The notes beneath the pieces were generated by a model. That model was not told the DNA's origin and searched no databases. It saw nothing but the letters and a program-made list of their open reading frames with translations. A DNA stretch of 64,000 nt. It comes from Cyclobacteriaceae bacterium (GTDB taxonomy: Bacteria; Bacteroidota; Bacteroidia; Cytophagales; Cyclobacteriaceae). Each line of letters starts with the position of its first letter. Position 1 is the stretch's first letter. Below, one piece after another: positions 10,143-18,671 of this stretch. The stretch is taken from contig JAEUUA010000021.1 in assembly GCA_016787755.1 (NCBI GenBank), positions 1-64,000 of the forward strand, given 5' to 3'. A program made the translations under genes and the position numbers.

Positions 10143-10733
10143 CTATTTTCTAAATGGTTTGTAAAATTTTCTATGTGCAAGGTTGAGCATTTCTAGGTCT
10201 CCTACTGAATCTCCGAATGCCACTATTTCGTCAAACAGTGAAAGATCAAATTCTGATTTAATACGATTTTTTTTTTCGGCTCCGAAACAATTTAACCCAG
10301 CTATTTTTCCGGTTATTCTTCCGTCAATCACTTCAAGTTTAGTTCCAATACAATGAAATCCATTTAAATCGCACCATGGCTTTACCCAGTTTTCAGGTGA
10401 GGCAGTCACTATTGTAATTTGATCACCCAACGCCTTATGCTTTGATAATTCGATCTGAGCTTTGGGTCTGATGATTGTTTCAATTACGCTAGAAAAGTTG
10501 CCACCTCGTTTATTGAATAGTTCGATGTCTACATTCTTAAAAAAAAATGTCAGAAAGAATTCCTTAGCTTTTTGATTAGGAATGATTTTAAATATATGAA
10601 GTATCAAAATTGGGGATAGAATCATTATCCCTAAAGCAAATTTGAAAGCGCCATGATAGTATTTTGTAAAGGTAAACAGAGTATCCTCTTTGGTAAGAGT
10701 GCCATCAAAATCAAAGAGTAACAAGGTTTTCAC
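10143..10733 (-). CDS. HAD-IB-like phosphatase, candidate polyprenyl-phospho-phosphoribose phosphatase
   Basis: 196 aa, full set of HAD motifs: motif I DFDGTLT at the N-terminus (nucleophile and acid/base Asp), motif II VTAS, a Lys in the AEKK segment (motif III) and motif IV GDSVGDLEM. A hydrophobic stretch at residues ~33-52 suggests membrane association. The gene follows the UbiA-type gene with one base between them on the same strand. In mycobacterial decaprenylphosphoryl-arabinose synthesis the UbiA product (phosphoribosylated lipid) must lose its 5-phosphate, a step given there to a PAP2-type enzyme. This HAD protein is an alternative candidate for that step; UbiA-HAD fusions known in other bacteria fit the idea. 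A generic phosphoserine-phosphatase-like role cannot be excluded. Confidence 0.8.
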   Translation of the reverse strand: MKTLLLFDFDGTLTKEDTLFTFTKYYHGAFKFALGIMILSPILILHIFKIIPNQKAKEFFLTFFFKNVDIELFNKRGGNFSSVIETIIRPKAQIELSKHKALGDQITIVTASPENWVKPWCDLNGFHCIGTKLEVIDGRITGKIAGLNCFGAEKKNRIKSEFDLSLFDEIVAFGDSVGDLEMLNLAHRKFYKPFRK

Positions 10734-10734
10734 A

Positions 10735-11601
10735 TTAGAAATAGATAAGAAAATAGAAGGTGATAATCCAGCCGAGGATTGTTATTAAAATGAATTTATC
10801 TTTTAATAAAATCTCGGTAGGTGACCCGCTTTTCTTTTCAACGAAAGTGATTTGCAGATATCTCATAATACCGGCCATTACAAAAATTGTTGTGGTATAT
10901 AAGTATTGATTATTAAATCGATCAGTTACTTCGGGCGAAACGGTATACATGATATAAGCTACAAGAATAATGGCGGAAAGCAACGTCATACATGAATTGG
11001 TAAATTCAAGATTATATGATTTTGAAACTTTTCGTAAATCCACTCCGATTTTATCTTGTAGTACAAGGTCATCTCGCCTTTTGGCAATTATAATAAAAAG
11101 TGCAAGAAGGAGAATCATTATAGATAACCACTGTGAAACGGGTACGTTTGATAGAATACCACCACTGTGTACACGAATCAAAAAACCAGAGGCTACAATA
11201 AATAAGTCAAGAATTGGAACATTCTTAAGGCCAAACGAATAACCCATATTAAGGATAAGGTAGAAGAGTACCAGGAAGAAGAAAATACGATCTATGTAAA
11301 AGGCAAAAGTTAAACCCGTGATGGCAAGAAAAGCAAAAACAAAAATGGCAGTTTGAAGAGATACTTTGCCGGATGCTATGGGGCGGTTCTTTTTTAAAGG
11401 ATGTATTAGGTCATGATGTCTGTCTCGATAATCATTTATGATATATACGGAAGATGCAATGAAACTAAAACACACAACCCCTAAAAGGAGCACTTTCGCG
11501 TTCTCAAAATCAAATAACGTTCCCGCAAAAAATGCTGGTATCAATAGGAATAAATTTTTGACCCATTGCTTAACTCTTAATAGATCAAAAATAGGTTTCA
11601 T
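10735..11601 (-). CDS. UbiA-family decaprenyl-phosphate phosphoribosyltransferase-like enzyme
   Basis: 288 aa, about eight or nine membrane segments. It begins LLRVKQWVKNLF, typical of the DPPR-synthase branch of UbiA prenyltransferases, and has the first Asp-rich motif NDYRDRHHD followed by HPLKKNRPIASG, matching 5-phosphoribosyl-diphosphate:polyprenyl-phosphate transferases rather than quinone or haem enzymes. Role by family: transfer of 5-phosphoribose from PRPP onto a polyprenyl phosphate at the inner membrane, the first step to polyprenyl-phosphoryl-arabinose. The minus-strand operon runs from the SGNH hydrolase through the carbamoyltransferase, DUF5989-like and SxtJ-like genes to this gene and the HAD phosphatase. 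Matching DprE1/DprE2-like genes lie at 26730-28789. Confidence 0.87.
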   Translation of the reverse strand: MKPIFDLLRVKQWVKNLFLLIPAFFAGTLFDFENAKVLLLGVVCFSFIASSVYIINDYRDRHHDLIHPLKKNRPIASGKVSLQTAIFVFAFLAITGLTFAFYIDRIFFFLVLFYLILNMGYSFGLKNVPILDLFIVASGFLIRVHSGGILSNVPVSQWLSIMILLLALFIIIAKRRDDLVLQDKIGVDLRKVSKSYNLEFTNSCMTLLSAIILVAYIMYTVSPEVTDRFNNQYLYTTTIFVMAGIMRYLQITFVEKKSGSPTEILLKDKFILITILGWIITFYFLIYF

Positions 11602-11614
11602 TTAGCGTTGATCT

Positions 11615-11977
11615 TTACCAGATATTTTCAAGATCTTCTTTTTTGTACAAATGATCTCTTGTAAGATATAATGAAGGTTCATTTATAGCCTTAAGTTTTA
11701 GCGGATCTTTTGTGAAGAGACGCGATAGCCATGCAATAGGAAGAAGGAAAATAAAATAAATGATGGAAAGTAAAATCCTTGAATTGATCCAGCCAAGCGC
11801 TATCGCTAATTTAAGCCAGGCCCATTCTATCCATTTTGCTACAAAGGGAAAGAAGATACAGAGTACAGCAATTCCGGCTGAAATTTTTGTTAAAATAGGA
11901 ATCTTAAAAATCCATGCTATTACTAAAAATCCAGTAACAATTACAAGAATTGTTTTATAACGGTCTTGATCTTTCAC
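11615..11977 (-). CDS. SxtJ-like small membrane protein
   Basis: 120 aa with about four hydrophobic segments and a charged C-terminal tail ending KKEDLENIW, which matches my recollection of SxtJ-family proteins. SxtJ is named from the saxitoxin cluster, where it accompanies the O-carbamoyltransferase SxtI and the tiny protein SxtK; the biochemical role is unknown. Here it lies 12 bp downstream of the 49-aa DUF5989-like gene and just after the carbamoyltransferase, reproducing that arrangement. Inference: a membrane partner or anchor for the carbamoyltransferase acting on a surface glycan. Confidence 0.75.
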   Translation of the reverse strand: MKDQDRYKTILVIVTGFLVIAWIFKIPILTKISAGIAVLCIFFPFVAKWIEWAWLKLAIALGWINSRILLSIIYFIFLLPIAWLSRLFTKDPLKLKAINEPSLYLTRDHLYKKEDLENIW

Positions 11978-11989
11978 AATTTGGGTTAT

Positions 11990-12139
11990 TTAAAATAAAG
12001 TATAAATGAATGGAGCAACGGCAGATCCGCCACCTATAACAATGAGCACTCCAATAAATATCAGAAGTAGAATAATGGGTGTTAACCACCATTTTTTTCT
12101 CTCCTTCATAAATTTTAATAAATCCTTAATAAATTCCAT
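11990..12139 (-). CDS. DUF5989/SxtK-like 49-aa membrane protein
   Basis: A 49-codon ORF plus stop read by hand from the reverse complement: ATG at 12139-12137, TAA at 11992-11990. The protein starts MEFIKDLLKFMKERKKWW, then has one long hydrophobic segment and the Gly-rich turn VIGGGSAVAPF, ending IYTLF. This fits the DUF5989 family of ~50-aa proteins coded next to carbamoyltransferases. It fills most of the gap between the carbamoyltransferase (42 bp downstream of its stop) and the SxtJ-like gene (12 bp). It is small enough to be lost by length-filtered gene calling. Function unknown; presumably a subunit of a membrane carbamoylation complex. Confidence 0.82.
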   Translation of the reverse strand: MEFIKDLLKFMKERKKWWLTPIILLLIFIGVLIVIGGGSAVAPFIYTLF

Positions 12140-12181
12140 ACTATCTATTTAATGATGGGTTTGTATTTTAAAACAAAGCAA

Positions 12182-14044
12182 TTAGTCCAAGGTAAATTCT
12201 CCTTTCCAATTATCTTTCTCTAACCATTCGGGCTGAAGTTTTTTATCAAAAACATAATTGCCAACAACCAGAAAATCCATTTCTGTCCGCATAAAGCAGC
12301 GATAGGCATCCTCTGGGGTGCATATAATTGGCTCTCCCCGAACGTTAAAACTAGTATTAACCACTACCCCGTACCCTGTTAATTTTTTGAATTCCGTTAT
12401 TAAGTCATAGTACCTGGGATTCGTTTCTTTATGCACGGTTTGAATCCGGGCAGAAAAATCGATGTGCGTTATTGCGGGCATATCAGATCTTAAATGATAT
12501 AACTTTTCTCGCAAGGGTAAAGAATTGAAATCAGCGGGTAAAGTTTTTGTGCGTTCTTTTTTCACAGGTTGAACTAACAACATGTACGGGGATGTTGAGT
12601 CATGCTCAAAGTATTCTGAACAATCTTCCGCTAAAACAGATGGAGCAAATGGACGAAAAGATTCCCGATATTTTATTTTTACATTCAACTTTCGCTGCAT
12701 CTCCTCATTTCTTGGATCACCTAAAATCGAGCGCCCCCCAAGTGCACGTGGCCCAAATTCCATACGACCCTGCATCCAACCAATAACATTACCTTCTGAT
12801 AATTTTAGGGCAGTATGCTTACAAAGTTCGGTGAAATTTTCGAATCGGGTAAAGACAGCGTTGTACTTTCTAAGGGTTAGTTCAACATCCAAATCTGAAT
12901 ACTCTGGCCCTAAATAGGATCCCTTCATTCCATCCAGTCCAGTTGGAAGTATCCGTTCCTTTCCAAAATGGATGAAGTATGCAGCCTGAGCTGCCCCCAG
13001 GGCACCGCCTGCATCTCCCGCAGCAGGTTGAATAAAGATATCCTTAAAAATTTTTGTGTTTAAGACTTTACCATTCGCCACACAATTTAGCGCTACACCA
13101 CCTGCCATGCATAAGTAGTCTGTATTGGTGAGTCTTTTGGCTTCTTGTGCCATCAGGATAACCACTTCTTCAGTTATTTCCTGTATTGCTAATCCTAAGT
13201 TGCAATGATGCTGCTCCAGTTCTGCCTCTGGTTTTCGATATGGAAATCCAAAAAGTTTTTCCCATTTATCTTCATGAACCATGCGAAGTCCTGCAGCATA
13301 ATTAAAGTATTCCTGATTTAGCCAAATAGAGCCATCTGGTTTTATTTGGATAAGATTATTTTTAATAATCTCAACATATTTTTTTATGTCAGGGCTATCA
13401 GGAACTCCATATGGGGCAAGACCCATTAACTTATACTCACCTGAATTAACTTTAAAGCCTAAAAAATAAGTAAAGGCTGAATACAACAATCCTAAAGAAT
13501 GGGGGAATCGTAGCTCCTTAAGAATAGTTATATCTTTTCCCTTCCCATGACAAATGGAAGCTGTTGCCCATTCACCAACGCCATCGATAGTCAAGATCGC
13601 GGCTTCTTGATAAGGAGACGAGTAAAATGCACTGGCAGCATGAGAAAGGTGGTGCTCCGGAAATAGAAGCTTCACTTTCTTTTTGTCATAACTTTCAATT
13701 TTAGTTAATTCTTCATGAATTAATCTCTTAAGAAACATTTTCTCTTTTAACCAAACTGGAATAGCGGTTATAAACGAGGATAACCCTTTCGGGACAAAAG
13801 CATAATATGTTTCCAGCAAGCGTTCGAACTTTAATAAGGGTTTGTCATAGAATGCGATGGCATCTAATTGATCGATTTTAACTCCTCCATATTGCAGACA
13901 AAATTTTACCGCATTGGTTGGAAATCCAGGGTCATGTTTTTTTCGTGTAAAACGTTCCTCTTGAGCAGCTGCTACAATAACACCATCTTCAATGATTACA
14001 GCGGCTGAGTCGTGATAGAATGCAGAAATACCAAGAATTTTCAT
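12182..14044 (-). CDS. NodU/CmcH-family O-carbamoyltransferase
   Basis: 620 aa, full length for the family. The N-terminal Kae1-like domain starts MKILGISAFYHDSAA and carries the EERFTRKKHD element, the metal-binding HHLSHAASAF and the acidic ILTIDGVGEW. The middle has the nucleotide-binding MAGGVALNC. The C-terminal YrdC-like/carbamoyltransferase part has GRMEFGPRALGGRS, FRPFAPSV and NTSFNVRGEP. These enzymes transfer a carbamoyl group from carbamoyl phosphate, via an adenylate, to sugar or other hydroxyls (NodU, TobZ, SxtI). The setting in a glycan locus and the SxtJ/DUF5989 companions suggest a polysaccharide or lipid-linked sugar substrate. It is 9 bp downstream of the SGNH hydrolase and probably co-transcribed with it. 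Confidence 0.93.
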   Translation of the reverse strand: MKILGISAFYHDSAAVIIEDGVIVAAAQEERFTRKKHDPGFPTNAVKFCLQYGGVKIDQLDAIAFYDKPLLKFERLLETYYAFVPKGLSSFITAIPVWLKEKMFLKRLIHEELTKIESYDKKKVKLLFPEHHLSHAASAFYSSPYQEAAILTIDGVGEWATASICHGKGKDITILKELRFPHSLGLLYSAFTYFLGFKVNSGEYKLMGLAPYGVPDSPDIKKYVEIIKNNLIQIKPDGSIWLNQEYFNYAAGLRMVHEDKWEKLFGFPYRKPEAELEQHHCNLGLAIQEITEEVVILMAQEAKRLTNTDYLCMAGGVALNCVANGKVLNTKIFKDIFIQPAAGDAGGALGAAQAAYFIHFGKERILPTGLDGMKGSYLGPEYSDLDVELTLRKYNAVFTRFENFTELCKHTALKLSEGNVIGWMQGRMEFGPRALGGRSILGDPRNEEMQRKLNVKIKYRESFRPFAPSVLAEDCSEYFEHDSTSPYMLLVQPVKKERTKTLPADFNSLPLREKLYHLRSDMPAITHIDFSARIQTVHKETNPRYYDLITEFKKLTGYGVVVNTSFNVRGEPIICTPEDAYRCFMRTEMDFLVVGNYVFDKKLQPEWLEKDNWKGEFTLD

Positions 14045-14053
14045 TGAAATAGT

Positions 14054-15067
14054 TTAAAGAAACTTTGATAGGATTTGGGCAAGTTTTTGATGACCCTTTG
14101 AGTTAAGGTGGTCATCTAAAATATAATAGTCGTTTTCAGAAAATGCATGTTCGAGTTTAACTAGGGTAGCTCGTTCTATATATTCAGGATACGTCCCTGA
14201 GGTAATCTCTTTTTCTAAAGCATTGACAAAATCATTTTTATTCATATTGCGACTACCAACCTCAAAGATGACTATTTTTTTTAATTCTAACGAGCTAAAA
14301 CTCTTCAAAACCTGGAGAAAAATCGTAGCTTCTTTTTGATAGTTACGTGTTTCTAGCTTTTCAGAAACGATCAGGTCCTTTAATAAGAATCTACCAATTC
14401 TACTGACAAGTTTTCCAGGGTAATATTTTTTCCCTTTGATATACGCTTTGCAGAGGCTGTCATACCGCTCATGAGTTGAAACAGGCAAATGGTTACCCTT
14501 TGCAATAAATTCTAAATTTTCAGGAGCATCATTTGAGTGATATTGAATAACGATTGTTTGAGTGGAGTCAATTGCAATCGATTTCAGTAAAAGTAATTCT
14601 CTAACTGTTCCGTAAGATGAAATGCCGGCATTTAAGGTTTTTTTTCCAGCTTGTCCTATAACTTGGGGAAAAGCCTGGCTTTGATTGACTCCCCAACCCA
14701 TCGTAAAGGAATCTCCTAGAAAGACAATGCTAGGATTGATCATCGCATCCTCCGTATCTCTCATTCCACCTTGATTAACCTCTACGCGCGTTGTGAATTC
14801 AACGTTCGAAAAAGTACATACGCCTGGTTTCAATAGGTAAAATAACTCTGGATTGTATTGGGCACATGCTGATTCAACCTGAATGGTATTTCGGGCTAGT
14901 TGGCTATAATACTGTGCAAATGCATTCTTAGCAAAAGATGGAATTTTTAATGGATTTCTATATGCAACCCCAAGTAATATTTCAATGAGTGCCAAGAAAA
15001 TTAAAACAACTATAAGATTATAGAAAATGAAAATGATAGTATTTTTATGCTTATTGTTACTGCTCAT
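14054..15067 (-). CDS. SGNH/GDSL-like hydrolase, membrane-anchored
   Basis: 337 aa. One N-terminal membrane segment (residues ~10-32, FYNLIVVLIFLALIEILLG) places the catalytic domain in the periplasm. SGNH blocks are visible: block I GDSFTMGWG (nucleophile Ser), a Gly-containing turn NAGISSYG, block III YHSNDAPE (Asn) and block V DDHLNSKGH (Asp and His). The family includes esterases and glycan O-acetyltransferases/deacetylases; the substrate cannot be told from sequence. It is the first gene of the minus-strand operon leading into the carbamoyltransferase and is divergent from the glycosyltransferase at 15120 (52 bp between starts), so a shared promoter region lies at 15068-15119. Confidence 0.82.
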   Translation of the reverse strand: MSSNNKHKNTIIFIFYNLIVVLIFLALIEILLGVAYRNPLKIPSFAKNAFAQYYSQLARNTIQVESACAQYNPELFYLLKPGVCTFSNVEFTTRVEVNQGGMRDTEDAMINPSIVFLGDSFTMGWGVNQSQAFPQVIGQAGKKTLNAGISSYGTVRELLLLKSIAIDSTQTIVIQYHSNDAPENLEFIAKGNHLPVSTHERYDSLCKAYIKGKKYYPGKLVSRIGRFLLKDLIVSEKLETRNYQKEATIFLQVLKSFSSLELKKIVIFEVGSRNMNKNDFVNALEKEITSGTYPEYIERATLVKLEHAFSENDYYILDDHLNSKGHQKLAQILSKFL

Positions 15068-15119
15068 TATAGACTAAAGGGTAAAGAGCCTAAAGATAAG
15101 AACTGTAAGTAATTTTTTT

Positions 15120-16337
15120 ATGAATAAGGCAGATAATAATGACGTGATAATATTGGTTACGGGTTCCCGATGGGATCAAGATTACTCTTCCGCTTCTATA
15201 TCACTGGCTAAAGAGCTTTCAAAGACAAACCTTGTTTTTTTTATAGACAACCCCTTTACACTTAAAGACGTTTTTGTTGGATGGAAAACCAGACAAATTA
15301 AAAGAAGAATGTCAGCCTTGTTGGTTGGTCGAGGTATCTATACTCAGATTGAACCGGGAAACAAAAACTGGATAGCGGTTACACCAATGATAGTAATGCC
15401 AATAAATTGGTTGCCGGTTGGATCCATATATACTTTCTTTTTGAAGCTTAACAACAAAATATTTTTCAGGACAATTAGACGAGTTATTCGAGACTATTCG
15501 TTGAAGGACTTTATTTATTTTAATTCTTATAATCCTTTTTATGGATATAAACTTCCACCTGACATAAATCCTTCAATAAAAATCTATCAATCAAGAGACA
15601 ACATTAAGGAATCTGAATATGTAAATAAGCATGGGCCTTCCCTAGAGCGTTTAATTGCTCAAACAGTAGATATCAGATTGGCTACTTCAACAGATCTTGT
15701 TAACCAATTATCGACAAAAAATCATCCATTTTTCTTTTTTCCAAATGCTGCTGACGTTGATCTTTTTAGCAAGGCTCAACAAATTGATGATGATCTTAAA
15801 GATTCATTGAAGTTAAGTAAGCCAGTTATCGGTTATATAGGAAATATTTGTTTGAGGATTGATTATGACCTAGTGTATAAGTTAGCTAAGCATTTTATTA
15901 ATCACACGCTATTAATGGTTGGCCCAAGGAATGATGGCGACTACAATCCGTATAATTTTGATGAGTTAGAAAATGTTTTATTTACGGGGTCAAAGAAAAT
16001 AGGTGAACTACCAGCCTATTTGTCTTTGATGGACTGTGCCATAATGCCATTTAAGAAGAATGCGCTTACCCGAAGCATCTACCCCCTAAAAATAAATGAA
16101 TATCTGGCGGCCGGTAAACCTGTAGTGACTACTTCATTTTCCCCTGATATTGAATCCTTTGCAGAAGTAGTCCATATCAGTGATACTCATGAGGATTTTA
16201 TTTCAAATGTTGAAAGAGCCCTAATTGAGAATGATCCTTCACTAAAGCAAAAACGGTTTGAAATCGCGAAAGGAAACAGTTGGTCAGTTAGGGCGAATCA
16301 ATTTTGGGAGCGAATAAGGACCTTCCAATCGTCATAA
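15120..16337 (+). CDS. GT-B fold glycosyltransferase (GT4/GT1-like)
   Basis: 405 aa, no signal peptide, presumed cytoplasmic and membrane-associated. The N-terminal Rossmann domain starts IILVTGSRWDQDY. The C-terminal domain begins around KPVIGYIGNI and has VGPRNDGDY, the turn SLMDCAIMPF and the donor-binding segment KINEYLAAGKPVVTT with the conserved Glu. This pattern fits TuaH-like glycosyltransferases of exopolysaccharide clusters. Donor and acceptor sugars cannot be predicted. It is the first plus-strand gene of the central glycan segment, followed after 98 bp by the Wzc-like gene. Confidence 0.85.
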   Translation: MNKADNNDVIILVTGSRWDQDYSSASISLAKELSKTNLVFFIDNPFTLKDVFVGWKTRQIKRRMSALLVGRGIYTQIEPGNKNWIAVTPMIVMPINWLPVGSIYTFFLKLNNKIFFRTIRRVIRDYSLKDFIYFNSYNPFYGYKLPPDINPSIKIYQSRDNIKESEYVNKHGPSLERLIAQTVDIRLATSTDLVNQLSTKNHPFFFFPNAADVDLFSKAQQIDDDLKDSLKLSKPVIGYIGNICLRIDYDLVYKLAKHFINHTLLMVGPRNDGDYNPYNFDELENVLFTGSKKIGELPAYLSLMDCAIMPFKKNALTRSIYPLKINEYLAAGKPVVTTSFSPDIESFAEVVHISDTHEDFISNVERALIENDPSLKQKRFEIAKGNSWSVRANQFWERIRTFQSS

Positions 16338-16435
16338 AATTGTTATCTTTATTGGTTTTTTAAGGAAATGCGGGTTTAGTTATCACCCTAGTAAATTATT
16401 GTTATTTCAGTTTTAATGTGTCAACATTCTAAAGC

Positions 16436-18667
16436 ATGGATATCATTTATATTCTCAAGGTTCTCTGGCAAAAGAAGTGGTGGTTATTGTTCATTCCAAT
16501 TGTATCAGCAATTGGTGCTTATTTTTTCTCACTTACACTGGTTAACCAATATCGGGCCTCTGCACAAATTGCAACGGGATTTACGACCAATGAGGCAATT
16601 CGTGTTTCTGACGAAAGAGCATCTCCACGTGATACGGAGTTGAGTTTTAATAATATGCTCACGTCTATGAATTCTGGGATATGTAGTAACCTGGTTTCGT
16701 ATCGCTTGATTTTACATGATTTGGATTCAACTGAAGATTCTTTTAGAGAAAGATCATCTGATGAGAAACTGAGACTGACACCTGAAGAGGAGGCAATTTC
16801 TATCGAAACATTTAAGAGAAAATTAAACAGATTGGAACTGCTAACTTTAGATGATGAAAATGCTTCCATTTTATTAAAAGCGTTAGATGTATATGGATAT
16901 GGTTATCAGTTTGTTAAAGGAAGCTTGCGAACCTATCGGGTACCCAATACAGACTTCATTCAGGTTGAATTTATTTCCGAGAATCCTGCGCTTTCTGCCT
17001 TTGCTGTTAACGCGTTTTGTGAAGAATTTTTAAAATATTATCGCGGACAGCGTGAAGAGGGATCGAGTATTTCAGTTACTTTTTTTAAGCAATTGGTAGA
17101 GCAAAAGAAAAGAGAAATGGATGAGAAGGCTGAGACTCTGAAGACCTTTAAGGCTACAAATAGTTTTGTGAATCTTAATGAAGAGGGAAGTTCCTCAAGA
17201 ATTCTTCAAATCTCTGAGTTTGAGAGGCAGCGTGATAATTATCAAAGCAATATCTATGGCTTAAACTTATCTCTGGATAGATTTAAAAAGGAATTGGAAA
17301 ATATGGAGGGAGGTGGAAGTAGCCCAGGACAATCAAACGCAAAGGTTCTTCAATTAAGGGAGCAAATAAACAGATTGAATGAACGATACATTACTTCAGG
17401 ATCGAGCAATTCAACCTTATTGGACTCATTGAATCTTCTTAGGAATCATCTTAAAAACGAAACCTCAAAAATTAGCTCAGGTTCAAGTCAAGGTTCAGGC
17501 CTTACCAAAAATGAATTATCCTCAAAGATAAATGATCTTCAAATTGAAATTGCGATAGAACAATCAAAATTGAACTCTATCACAACAAAATTGAGAAATC
17601 TTCAAGGAAGCATCTCGGGGTATGTTTCGAAGGAGGCAGTTGTTGCAGGTCTTGCATCTGAAGTTGAAGTTGCCTCCAAAGAGTATTTAGAGGCAGTTAA
17701 CAGATATAATGAAGCTAACAATAAATTACTAGCGTCTACGGGTACAGTTCGTCAATTGTTTAAAGCAACAGCACCAGCTAGCCCGGTAAGTAACAAACGC
17801 CTTCTAATTATTGGAGGAGCCGGATTTGCCTCATTCTTTTTTTGTGTATTTGTTTTCGTCTTATTAGAATTTTTAGACAATACATTAAAAACACCCGAGC
17901 ACTTTAAGAGAATAGTAAGAATTGATTTGGCTGCACAACTTATTCGAATAAATACACAATCTCTTAATTTTAATACCCTCTTTGATTCGCGTAACAACAC
18001 GCCCGAACTGGAAATTTTTAAAGAGTTTGTACGAAAATTGAGATTTCAAATTGAGAGTACAAAATCCAGAATTTTCCTTGTAACCAGTTGCAAGAAAGGC
18101 GAAGGAAAAACGTTTGTCACATTTACGTTAGCTTATGTAATGAGTTTGGTTAATAAAAAGGTTTTAATAATCGACACCAATTTCAAGAATAATGCTTTAA
18201 CGAAATGGCTCACCGTTAAAAAAGGGGAAGTCAAACTTTTAGAAAGGAAGCAAGATTATGAACTTAAATTATTGACAAAAGGGGATGCTAACGGTGCTTT
18301 TGGTAAAAAGCCTGATGAGAAAAGTTTAAATGATCTGGTGTCGCCAACTAATTTTACTAATATTTTCTTAATTGGAAATAGTGGAGGGTCTGAGTCTCCG
18401 GATGAAATCCTAACAGGTCGGGATTTTAATCAGCTTATTGATTTATTTTCTACCGAGTATGATTATATTTTTTTAGAAGGAGCATCGCTAAACGATTATT
18501 CTGACTCAAAAGAACTTATAAAATACGTGGAAAAGGTAGTGCCAATTTTCGGTGCCGATACCTCGATTGGTCAATTAGACAGTGAATCAATTGCGTTTCT
18601 TAAATCATTAAAGGGTAAGTTAGCAGGGGCAATCTTAAACAAGGTAGAACTAAAAAATTTAAAATGA
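16436..18667 (+). CDS. Wzc/GumC-like polysaccharide co-polymerase with degenerate BY-kinase domain
   Basis: 743 aa. The Wzz domain has TM1 at residues ~14-38 (KKWWLLFIPIVSAIGAYFF), then a long coiled-coil periplasmic part (~210-440) and TM2 at ~460-485. The cytoplasmic ATPase starts around residue 520: Walker A SCKKGEGKT is intact, but Walker A' reads IIDTNF (second Asp replaced by Asn) and the Walker B position reads FLEGAS in place of the usual Asp-Thr-Pro-Pro. The C-terminus ends NKVELKNLK with no tyrosine cluster. Role by family: chain-length control and export of exopolysaccharide with the outer-membrane Wza-type protein. Inference: it may bind ATP but is unlikely to autophosphorylate on tyrosine. 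It ends 4 bp before the convergent stop at 18672. Confidence 0.85.
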   Translation: MDIIYILKVLWQKKWWLLFIPIVSAIGAYFFSLTLVNQYRASAQIATGFTTNEAIRVSDERASPRDTELSFNNMLTSMNSGICSNLVSYRLILHDLDSTEDSFRERSSDEKLRLTPEEEAISIETFKRKLNRLELLTLDDENASILLKALDVYGYGYQFVKGSLRTYRVPNTDFIQVEFISENPALSAFAVNAFCEEFLKYYRGQREEGSSISVTFFKQLVEQKKREMDEKAETLKTFKATNSFVNLNEEGSSSRILQISEFERQRDNYQSNIYGLNLSLDRFKKELENMEGGGSSPGQSNAKVLQLREQINRLNERYITSGSSNSTLLDSLNLLRNHLKNETSKISSGSSQGSGLTKNELSSKINDLQIEIAIEQSKLNSITTKLRNLQGSISGYVSKEAVVAGLASEVEVASKEYLEAVNRYNEANNKLLASTGTVRQLFKATAPASPVSNKRLLIIGGAGFASFFFCVFVFVLLEFLDNTLKTPEHFKRIVRIDLAAQLIRINTQSLNFNTLFDSRNNTPELEIFKEFVRKLRFQIESTKSRIFLVTSCKKGEGKTFVTFTLAYVMSLVNKKVLIIDTNFKNNALTKWLTVKKGEVKLLERKQDYELKLLTKGDANGAFGKKPDEKSLNDLVSPTNFTNIFLIGNSGGSESPDEILTGRDFNQLIDLFSTEYDYIFLEGASLNDYSDSKELIKYVEKVVPIFGADTSIGQLDSESIAFLKSLKGKLAGAILNKVELKNLK

Positions 18668-18671
18668 GATT

